Below, piece after piece: positions 58,157 through 64,000 of a stretch of DNA of 64,000 bases. This DNA comes from Rheinheimera sp. UJ63. GTDB taxonomy: Bacteria > Pseudomonadota > Gammaproteobacteria > Enterobacterales > Alteromonadaceae. The translations under genes and the position numbers were made by a program. The stretch lies in NCBI RefSeq assembly GCF_021568285.1, contig NZ_JAKGTQ010000002.1, positions 806,001-870,000 of the forward strand. Direction: 5' to 3'. Below the pieces are notes generated by a model. That model had not been told where the DNA came from. It was given only the letters and a program-made list of their open reading frames with translations, and searched no databases. Position 1 is the first letter of the stretch; each line of letters opens with the position of its first letter.

Positions 58157-58675
58157 TTAATCAAACTTTTCAAGAACTTTCTTGGCAAGTTTCCCTTGCC
58201 ACGCAATACTTCCCTCGGTATGTTGAATCTCAGCAATTTCGTCTCCTTGGTGCCACTGCCCCCAGCTCTCTTTAGCACAATCATATCCATTTTGGCTGTC
58301 AGTTAAATATTGCTCGAAAATCTGCGCATCAGATTTTTTTAGATATAACTTAATTTTGTGTCCTTCAGCATGCAACTCTTTAATCAGTCTCAAAATTTCT
58401 TTGTCTGCTTCAACCATATCAAGGCTCGACATGGAAAAATGATCATCACACTCACCTTTTAGGTAATGTTTCGAAATAAAATTGATCCGAGCAACTGTTT
58501 CGAAGAACCGCTCCTTTGCCCATAACTCCTTTTCCCAACGCCATTCCCTACGTTTTAATCTAAATGGAAAGAAAGAATTAGTTAGCCAAGCGCCGACAAT
58601 AACACCAAGAAGAGGTAGCCCCAAAAATGGAATTAAATATTGAATACTAAACTGAAAAACATTATTCAAATTCAT
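58157..58675 (-). CDS. Cassette-encoded membrane-anchored protein, unknown function
   Basis: The protein (173 residues from ATG 58675, or two longer from ATG 58681) has one N-terminal membrane helix (about residues 12-33, LIPFLGLPLLGVIVGAWL) followed by a basic stop-transfer (RLKRREWRWEKELW) and a helical, charged cytosolic domain with DMVEADKEILRLIKELHAEG. I recognise no family. It is the most promoter-proximal cassette gene. Confidence 0.68.
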   Translation of the reverse strand: MNLNNVFQFSIQYLIPFLGLPLLGVIVGAWLTNSFFPFRLKRREWRWEKELWAKERFFETVARINFISKHYLKGECDDHFSMSSLDMVEADKEILRLIKELHAEGHKIKLYLKKSDAQIFEQYLTDSQNGYDCAKESWGQWHQGDEIAEIQHTEGSIAWQGKLAKKVLEKFD

Positions 58676-58708
58676 AACCATCCATTTGCTTGAGTGCCCT
58701 AGGTATCT

Positions 58709-58715
58709 TCATAAC
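58709..58715 (-). other. Candidate cassette boundary (R'-like) at the start of the array
   Basis: GTTATGA on the minus strand precedes the first cassette gene by about 35 bases. The preceding minus-strand bases contain ATTTAAC about 70 bases away, with short complementary arms (AAC..GATAG / CTAT..GTT), so this may be an attI or a decayed attC. Confidence 0.3.
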
Positions 58716-58899
58716 AGCTTAATAGTTTGGAGCGCCCATTATTACTAATCATGTAAACGCCCTTCTATCTTTTGTTAAATAGTTAAACTATCTAACAACA
58801 TCGCGTAAATCAACAGATTTTCTCTAGCTCTTTTGAACCTATTGTAGAAAGCGTGTTTTAAACTAGCAATTTACTTAATAACAATAAATTCACCTAAAA

Positions 58900-58915
58900 C
58901 TGTATATACATACAA
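58900..58915. promoter_or_regulatory. LexA (SOS) box
   Basis: CTGTATATACATACAA differs from the gammaproteobacterial consensus CTGTATATATATACAG at two positions. Integrase genes of integrons are commonly under such a box. Here it lies 225 bases from the first cassette gene and about 350 bases from yaeQ, neither of which is a known SOS gene. Confidence 0.6.
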
Positions 58916-59046
58916 GCTCATATATTTTAAAGCACCGAATATTTTTTCTGCCTTTTGGCAGTTTATGCACACGTATCGTGATGCCAAAAGAACCGTTGGG
59001 GCTTGTCAGTTTCGCCGTTGGCGAGAGGCTTTAAAAACTATCTGAG

Positions 59047-59070
59047 AGCTCGGTATCTGACGCCAAAGCT
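59047..59070 (+). repeat. Dispersed 26-base repeat, copy 3
   Basis: The copy reads agctcggtatctgac plus gccaaagct. A TCGCC-N3-GGCGA palindrome lies shortly before it, as for copy 2. Confidence 0.5.
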
Positions 59071-59110
59071 ATCGCTTAGCATAAAGCTTCAGCAGGAACA
59101 GGCGGTAGAT

Positions 59111-59137
59111 AGCTCGGTATCTGACGCCGAAGGTTTT
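59111..59137 (+). repeat. Dispersed 26-base repeat, copy 4
   Basis: The copy reads agctcggtatctgac plus gccgaaggtttt, the closest match to the motif consensus. Confidence 0.5.
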
Positions 59138-59261
59138 TGCCCCTGAAGGTTGTGCAACACACTGCAGATAACCTTGCCCTAACCCATTGCTGCCATCAGC
59201 TCACTATTCAAAGCTTCAGGCTTTAAGGTACACTGCGTTTTTTTTAAAGCTGGGAATGGTT

Positions 59262-59807
59262 ATGGCGCTTAAAGCGACAGTGTGCAAAGTACAATTGCAA
59301 ATTGCGGATATGGATCGGCATTACTACGCCGATCACAGTTTAACCTTGGCGCAGCATCCTTCTGAAAATAACGAACGATTAATGGTGCGATTACTGGCTT
59401 TTGCCCTTAATGCCAATGAAACCTTAGGTTTTACCAAAGGGCTTAGCGGTAGTGAAGATGAAGCAGAGTTGTGGGACTTAGGTTTAGATGGTGTAATTGC
59501 GCATTGGGTTGAGTTTGGTCAAGTTGATGAGAAATGGCTGAGAAAAGCCTGTAACCGCGCTAAAAAGGTAACACTATATTGCTATGGTGGCCGCGTTGTT
59601 CCAGTGTGGTGGAAAGCCAACAGCGCGGCGTTAGCTCGCTATCAAAATTTAACCGTTATCGACATTCCTGAACAAGCAGTAGCGGATATGGCTAAGCTGT
59701 TTAACCGTAATATGCAAATTCAATGTAATATTAGCGAAAGCCAAATTTGGTTATCTGATGCGACGCAAAGCGTGTTAATTGAACCGGAAGTGTTGCAGCA
59801 AGGCTAA
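59262..59807 (+). CDS. yaeQ: YaeQ family protein
   Basis: The 181-residue protein opens MALKATVCKVQLQIADMDRH and YYADHSLTLAQHPSENNERL, the hallmark of YaeQ, and continues LLAFALNANETLGFTKGLSG, DGVIAHWVEFGQ and KKVTLYCYGGRVVPVWW. YaeQ has a PD-(D/E)XK nuclease-like fold; the E. coli protein can suppress an rfaH haemolysin defect, but its biochemical role is unclear. I use ATG 59262 with GGGA seven bases upstream; a frame extension of 25 codons lacks similarity. It marks the return of core genes after the accessory block. Confidence 0.88.
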   Translation: MALKATVCKVQLQIADMDRHYYADHSLTLAQHPSENNERLMVRLLAFALNANETLGFTKGLSGSEDEAELWDLGLDGVIAHWVEFGQVDEKWLRKACNRAKKVTLYCYGGRVVPVWWKANSAALARYQNLTVIDIPEQAVADMAKLFNRNMQIQCNISESQIWLSDATQSVLIEPEVLQQG

Positions 59808-59891
59808 GTTATTACGCCATGGCATGAACGTCGCCATGGCGCTATTTCACTATTTCGCTATTTCGCTATTTTTAACTTACTACCCAAGATC

Positions 59892-60467
59892 TTAAGTTAA
59901 ACGCGGATCGGTGGTTGCAATGGCAGCTTGTTGTTTACTTTCAGCGTAAAAGGCCTGCAGCGCTGGGTATTCGTCTAATTCTAACAGTTCTCTAAAGATC
60001 ACCCAGTCTAGTAAGCTGTAAAGTGACATCGCGACATAATTCCACTCTGCAAACTCATGGTTTTGCGCTTGTTGCTCTAGCACGAACATCGAAGCGGCAA
60101 TACGTTGTTTTTGTATATTAAAAAACAACCGATCTTCATTAGTATCTAAGCCACTGCGCGTCGATAAAAACAACGTAACCAATGAATCATTAATGGCGTT
60201 AATCACCGTTAATTGATTCTCTTGATACCAGCTTAAGGCGGGTAATGATAAAACCGTGGTGAGGTAACGGTAAATAACCCCTGAATCGAACACCATTTGC
60301 CCGTCATGCTCGAACATCGGCACTTTGAGTGTTGGGTTCAACGCTAAAAGCTTTTCACGATCGCCTTCTGCAAAGATTTGCATATCAACAAACTCATACG
60401 GCTGTGCCGCCAGTAACAAACGAATGCGCCGCACATAAGGTGAGGTTTGTGAGCCATATAATTTCAT
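59892..60467 (-). CDS. Glutathione S-transferase family protein
   Basis: The 191-residue protein has an N-terminal thioredoxin-like domain starting MKLYGSQTSPYVRRIRLLL, with the active-site Ser/Thr-Ser-Pro-Tyr region, then NPTLKVPMFEHDGQMVFDSG (cis-proline and the glutathione Asp-Ser contact) and a helical C-terminal domain. It resembles the short bacterial GSTs of the YibF type. The substrate is unknown. AAAGGAA precedes ATG 60467. It is a single-gene unit. Confidence 0.87.
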   Translation of the reverse strand: MKLYGSQTSPYVRRIRLLLAAQPYEFVDMQIFAEGDREKLLALNPTLKVPMFEHDGQMVFDSGVIYRYLTTVLSLPALSWYQENQLTVINAINDSLVTLFLSTRSGLDTNEDRLFFNIQKQRIAASMFVLEQQAQNHEFAEWNYVAMSLYSLLDWVIFRELLELDEYPALQAFYAESKQQAAIATTDPRLT

Positions 60468-60524
60468 TTCACTTCCTTTAGAGCTGTATTGAGCTAATAA
60501 AAAATCATTTTTTATGCATTTAAA

Positions 60525-60650
60525 ACGCAGAAGCCAACCACAATGCCTAGCACACAGTTGCCAGACTATGCAGTTTTATTGCATAATCATTGCGCTTCAT
60601 TTTTGCTTTATAAGCTTGCGCCCACCTGATACGTGGGCTTTTTATTTTTT
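60525..60650 (+). ncRNA. Candidate small RNA ending at an orphan terminator
   Basis: The gap between the GST and dcd genes, both on the minus strand, contains a plus-strand promoter-like pair TTGAGC (60489-60494) and TATGCA (60513-60518), 18 bases apart, and ends in a strong plus-strand terminator. A transcript of about 125 bases would result. It has no convincing coding frame. This is a prediction without a known family. Confidence 0.25.
60620..60650 (+). terminator. Plus-strand rho-independent terminator with no plus-strand gene
   Basis: The stem gcccac / gtgggc has a 7-base loop and is followed by tttttatttttt on the plus strand. On the minus strand no T-tract follows, so it does not serve dcd, whose stop is at 60654. 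Confidence 0.7.
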
Positions 60651-60653
60651 AGA

Positions 60654-61247
60654 TCAGCCACCTTTATGGTCATGGCTGATGCGGCTGGCAACCGCCCCCG
60701 TTTGTTCTTTGTACTTCGCATCCAGCCGTTTATTGTAAGGTCTGGCAGCAGGGCCGGTCATCAGTTCAAAGTTTAACGCGCCTATTTTCATATTAGGGCG
60801 TAAAGCTAAGGGTAACTTACCACTGTTGTAAAACTCTAAAACGATATTACCTGACCAGCCCGGATCAATGCGATGTGCCGTCACGTGCACCATTAAGCCT
60901 AAGCGCGCTAGTGACGAACGGCCATCCAACCAGCCCACAATATCATCAGGCAAGGTCACTGACTCTAAGGTTACACCAATAGCTAATTCACCAGGATGCA
61001 GAATAAATACCCCATCATCGGCTAGCACGATCTCATCGCTCATAACGGAATGTAACGCCGCATCCACCTCGGCACGGGGGCCACTTAAATCGATGTAAGG
61101 TGCGGCATGCGCCACAAATACTCGAAACTTATTACCCAAACGAATATCGACACTCACGCCACTGATCATATCAACATCGGGGGCTGGCGTGATGCAAATT
61201 TTGCCGTCGGCTAGGTAGCGCTCTATATCGCGGTCACATAATCTCAT
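60654..61247 (-). CDS. dcd: dCTP deaminase
   Basis: The enzyme deaminates dCTP to dUTP, the main source of dUTP for thymidylate synthesis. The 197-residue product aligns with E. coli Dcd (193), with [29 protein letters not shown], the nucleotide-binding [16 protein letters not shown] near 107-122 and the catalytic glutamate in [10 protein letters not shown] near 138. The start is ATG 61247, two bases after the stop of the ApbC gene, so the two are co-transcribed; this neighbourhood (metG, mrp, dcd) is kept in enterics. Confidence 0.96.
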   Translation of the reverse strand: MRLCDRDIERYLADGKICITPAPDVDMISGVSVDIRLGNKFRVFVAHAAPYIDLSGPRAEVDAALHSVMSDEIVLADDGVFILHPGELAIGVTLESVTLPDDIVGWLDGRSSLARLGLMVHVTAHRIDPGWSGNIVLEFYNSGKLPLALRPNMKIGALNFELMTGPAARPYNKRLDAKYKEQTGAVASRISHDHKGG

Positions 61248-61249
61248 GT

Positions 61250-62146
61250 CTAATCATCCGTTATTTTAATTTCAACCGAAGCGTGCTCCGGTAATTCACC
61301 GCTTACCCGCTTTAATAGCGCCAAGCTAATATCATGATACAAAGCGGCCATGGCCGCGTCGCCTTGTGTTAACGCCACGCCCAGATCCGACTGCTGACGA
61401 ATACTCCCTTGCAAGGGTAATTGCCCTAGTACCGGGACTTGATGGCGCTCAGCCAACCTTAGCCCCCCGGCACTACCGAATACATCATCATGCGCACCAC
61501 AGCTTGGGCAAAGGTAAAAGCTCATATTCTCAACTAAGCCCAGTACAGGAATAGACACTTGGCGAAACATACTAATGGCTTTTTGGGCATCGGCCAGTGC
61601 TAAATCTTGGGGTGTAGTCACCACAACCGCGCCGGTTACCGGTAACTTTTGTGACAAAGTTAACTGAATATCACCTGTGCCTGGGGGTAAATCAATCAAT
61701 AATACATCTAATTCCGGCCAAATCGTTTCGTTAATCAGTTGCAGCAAAGCTTGGCTTGCCATTGGGCCACGCCAAACACTGGCATCCTCGGGATCCACTA
61801 AAAAACCAATAGATTGCAATGTTACCCCATGCTGCTGTAGGGGTTGCATTAATTTGTTGTCGGGCGAGCTTACCTTTTGCCCCGTTAAGCCAAACAAGGT
61901 AGGTAAAGAAGGGCCATAAATGTCGGCATCAAGCAGGCCGGTGCGCACACCCGCGTTAGCCATCGCCATGGCCAAATTTGCAGCCGTAGTCGATTTACCC
62001 ACGCCACCTTTGCCCGACGCGACCAAAATAACCGTGTGGATCGCTTTAAATACCGGGGCCTGTTGGCGAATTGCCAACAACGCGTTTTGCCAAGGCTCAG
62101 CCTGTGGTGTTTGGGTTACTGCTGATTTTTTCAGCCAATTAAACAT
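61250..62146 (-). CDS. apbC: Iron-sulfur cluster carrier, Mrp/ApbC ATPase
   Basis: The 298-residue P-loop ATPase carries Fe-S clusters to target proteins. The deviant Walker [12 protein letters not shown] is at 43-53, switch [17 protein letters not shown] near 75, switch [14 protein letters not shown] near 150, and the cluster-binding CxxC in [12 protein letters not shown] near 206-209. Compared with E. coli Mrp (369), the N-terminal DUF59/MIP18 domain is missing; about 35 unrelated residues replace it. GAGGAG precedes ATG 62146. It is divergent from metG, with 129 bases between, as in E. coli. Confidence 0.93.
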   Translation of the reverse strand: MFNWLKKSAVTQTPQAEPWQNALLAIRQQAPVFKAIHTVILVASGKGGVGKSTTAANLAMAMANAGVRTGLLDADIYGPSLPTLFGLTGQKVSSPDNKLMQPLQQHGVTLQSIGFLVDPEDASVWRGPMASQALLQLINETIWPELDVLLIDLPPGTGDIQLTLSQKLPVTGAVVVTTPQDLALADAQKAISMFRQVSIPVLGLVENMSFYLCPSCGAHDDVFGSAGGLRLAERHQVPVLGQLPLQGSIRQQSDLGVALTQGDAAMAALYHDISLALLKRVSGELPEHASVEIKITDD

Positions 62147-62275
62147 CGAGACTCCTCAAAAACCAAAAAGGGTGGCATTTTTCCCAGCAATCTGACAATG
62201 CCGGATGCGATTTAATGGCGGCTATAGTATCATTAGCGCATATATTTTCAGTCATTTATGTAAGAGCGATCTTTA

Positions 62276-64000
62276 ATGTCAACACGGAAAATTCTGATCA
62301 CCAGCGCCCTGCCGTATGCAAACGGCCCCATCCACCTTGGTCATTTATTGGAATATATCCAAACCGACATTTGGGCCCGCTTTCAGAAAGCACGTGGCCA
62401 TCAATGTTATTACGTGTGTGCCGATGATGCCCACGGCACACCGATCATGCTTAAAGCGCAGCAGCAAGGCATTAGTCCTGAGCAGATGATTGCGCAAACC
62501 AAAATTGAACACAGCACTGACTTTGCTGACTTTGGCGTGGCCTTTGATAATTATCATTCTACGCACAGTGAAGAAAATCGCGAGTTTGCCAATACCATTT
62601 ATAACCGCTTAAACGCTGCGGGACATATTAAACGTAAAGTCATTAGCCAGTTATACGATCCACAAAAATCCATGTTTTTACCGGATCGTTTTGTCAAAGG
62701 CGATTGCCCCAAGTGCGGCGCACAAGATCAAAATGGCGATAGCTGTGATGTCTGCGGCGCAACCTATAGCCCAACAGAAGTTAAGAATCCACGGTCGGTT
62801 GTGTCAGGCGCAACGCCCATTTTAAAAGACAGTGAACATTACTTCTTTGACTTACCGGCCTTTGCAGAGATGTTGCAAGCCTGGACACGCAGCGGTGCCC
62901 TGCAAGATGAAATGGCCAATAAACTACAAGAGTGGTTTAAAGATGGCCTCCAAATGTGGGATATCAGCCGTGATGCGCCCTACTTTGGTTTTGAAATTCC
63001 AGATGCGCCAGGTAAGTTTTTCTACGTATGGTTAGATGCCCCCATTGGCTATTTAGCCAGCTTTAAAAATTTGTGCGATCGCATCAATGTCGATTTTGAC
63101 AGCTTCTGGGCACCCGGCTCAGATGCCGAGGTTTATCATTTTATCGGCAAAGATATTATTTATTTCCACAGCCTGTTTTGGCCTGCCATGTTAGAGGGCG
63201 CGGGCTTTCGCAAACCCAACGCGGTTTATGCACATGGTTTTGTCACGGTAAATGGCGCGAAAATGTCAAAATCGCGCGGCACCTTCATCAAAGCACGTAC
63301 CTATCTAGAGCACTTAGATCCTGAATACCTTCGCTATTATTTTGCCAGCAAATTAACCAGTGGTATTACCGATCTCGATTTAAACCTCGAAGATTTCACG
63401 CAAAAAGTGAATGCTGATCTCGTCGGCAAAGTGGTCAATATCGCCAGTCGCTGTGCCGGTTTTATTAGTAAGCGCTTCAATGGCACCTTGTCGGCAACGC
63501 TGGCCGAGCCAGAGCTGTATCAAGATTTTATTAATGCCGGTAGCAGCATTGCGCAAAGCTATGAGCAACGTGAATTTGCGAAGGCCATTCGCGACATTAT
63601 GGCGCTTGCTGATCGTGCGAATCAATATATTGATGCCAAAGCGCCTTGGGTATTAGCCAAAGACGAGAGCAAACAACAAGAAACGCATGATGTTTGCTCT
63701 ATGGGTTTAAACTTATTCCGCGTGTTAATGCATTATCTTAAGCCGGTGTTACCGAAAATGGCCGCGGATAGCGAAGCCTTTTTAAATACCGAACTGCTGT
63801 GGCAACACTACCAAAGCCCTTTATTAAATCATGCGATTAACCCGTTTAAAGCCTTAATGCAGCGTGTCGATCCGGTTAAAGTGCAAGCCATGGTCGCGGC
63901 GTCTACCGAAAACTTACAACCCACAGCAGATGCCAGCAGCACAGCCGCAAAAGCGAAAGCACCGGCTGCTGCGCCAATAGCAAGTGCAGAGCGTGAACCG
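62276..64000 (+). CDS. metG: Methionyl-tRNA synthetase (3' truncated by window)
   Basis: The 575 visible residues begin [20 protein letters not shown] and continue HLGH (HIGH-class motif, residues 20-23). The zinc knuckle [18 protein letters not shown] is near 144-161, [11 protein letters not shown] near 255 helps bind methionine, and KMSKS lies near 331. The anticodon-binding helical domain is complete and an Ala/Thr-rich linker has begun at the window edge, so the C-terminal tRNA-binding (Arc1-like) domain lies beyond. The start is ATG 62276 with a weak AAGAG upstream. The frame runs to the last base with no stop. Confidence 0.96.
   Translation, partial: MSTRKILITSALPYANGPIHLGHLLEYIQTDIWARFQKARGHQCYYVCADDAHGTPIMLKAQQQGISPEQMIAQTKIEHSTDFADFGVAFDNYHSTHSEENREFANTIYNRLNAAGHIKRKVISQLYDPQKSMFLPDRFVKGDCPKCGAQDQNGDSCDVCGATYSPTEVKNPRSVVSGATPILKDSEHYFFDLPAFAEMLQAWTRSGALQDEMANKLQEWFKDGLQMWDISRDAPYFGFEIPDAPGKFFYVWLDAPIGYLASFKNLCDRINVDFDSFWAPGSDAEVYHFIGKDIIYFHSLFWPAMLEGAGFRKPNAVYAHGFVTVNGAKMSKSRGTFIKARTYLEHLDPEYLRYYFASKLTSGITDLDLNLEDFTQKVNADLVGKVVNIASRCAGFISKRFNGTLSATLAEPELYQDFINAGSSIAQSYEQREFAKAIRDIMALADRANQYIDAKAPWVLAKDESKQQETHDVCSMGLNLFRVLMHYLKPVLPKMAADSEAFLNTELLWQHYQSPLLNHAINPFKALMQRVDPVKVQAMVAASTENLQPTADASSTAAKAKAPAAAPIASAEREP

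Larger units (their letters stand above)
58682..59261. other. Promoter-proximal end of the integron block, no gene
   Basis: AT-rich and non-coding as far as I can see. It holds the 5'-CS-like motif (58687-58720), a LexA box (58900-58915), a small hairpin ctgcc-tttt-ggcag near 58949, the palindrome tcgccgttggcga near 59012-59024, and two copies of the dispersed repeat. The place where an integron integrase gene would be expected, on the plus strand beyond the LexA box, contains no integrase frame. Confidence 0.5.

Noticed and set aside
60514..60738. 74-codon plus-strand frame between gst and dcd
   Set aside because: It runs through the terminator and into the antisense of dcd, with no ribosome site; the non-coding RNA reading is more plausible.

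Overview
The window reads as a chromosomal segment of a marine or freshwater gammaproteobacterium. The nearest relatives by gene content and wording of the proteins appear to be the Rheinheimera/Alishewanella/Arsukibacterium group (Alteromonadales-Chromatiaceae). This placement is an inference from protein resemblance (YdiJ, PpsA/PpsR, YeaC, a DUF2960-type protein, class II DAHP synthase, glgCA), not from a phylogeny. Both ends are cut: a TonB-dependent receptor lacks its start on the left, and metG runs off the right end.

Layout. 0-8.5 kb: receptor tail, ydiJ (D-2-hydroxyglutarate dehydrogenase type), ribA, an ABC exporter, an AlsT/AgcS sodium:amino-acid symporter. 8.5-14 kb: ppsA with its divergent regulator ppsR (gluconeogenic switch), class II DAHP synthase, a low-molecular-weight tyrosine phosphatase. 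14-18.8 kb: a LuxR-type regulator and the MoxR-DUF58-TgpA trio with overlapping genes. 18.9-21.9 kb: a class V aminotransferase, htpX, pepE. 21.9-27 kb: the biotin locus, bioBFCD on the minus strand divergent from bioA, with a probable BirA operator between. 27-35.5 kb: a periplasmic metallo-hydrolase and its coupled partner, asnS, a ThrE-type exporter, a YdjA-like nitroreductase, glgC-glgA with a LacI-type palindrome upstream. 35.5-48.6 kb: fadH, sppA, ansA, a large DUF349 coiled-coil protein with yeaC and a zinc-ribbon protein, an M14 carboxypeptidase, an EamA permease, an acyltransferase, a DUF4382 lipoprotein. 48.7 kb: tRNA-Pro(GGG). 49.2 kb: an exported Mn-type superoxide dismutase. 59.3-64 kb: yaeQ, a GST, dcd, an Mrp/ApbC ATPase, metG.

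The block from about 50 to 59 kb differs from everything else. It holds six small minus-strand genes, each followed by a 60-110 base imperfect palindrome whose ends match the integron attC core sites (RYYYAAC ... GTTRRRY). In most of them the gene's stop codon lies inside the R'' core. This is an integron gene-cassette array with no integrase gene visible (a CALIN-type array). Two insertion sequences have broken it: an IS481-like element sits in an RDD-family cassette with a 4-base target duplication (removing it restores one continuous reading frame), and an IS1182-like element splits the R' core of another attC. A near-perfect LexA box and a stretch resembling the class 1 integron 5' conserved segment lie at the promoter-proximal end, where attI and intI would be expected. 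Short dispersed repeats bracket the block on both sides. The cassettes encode mainly exported or membrane proteins of unknown role, plus an alpha/beta hydrolase.
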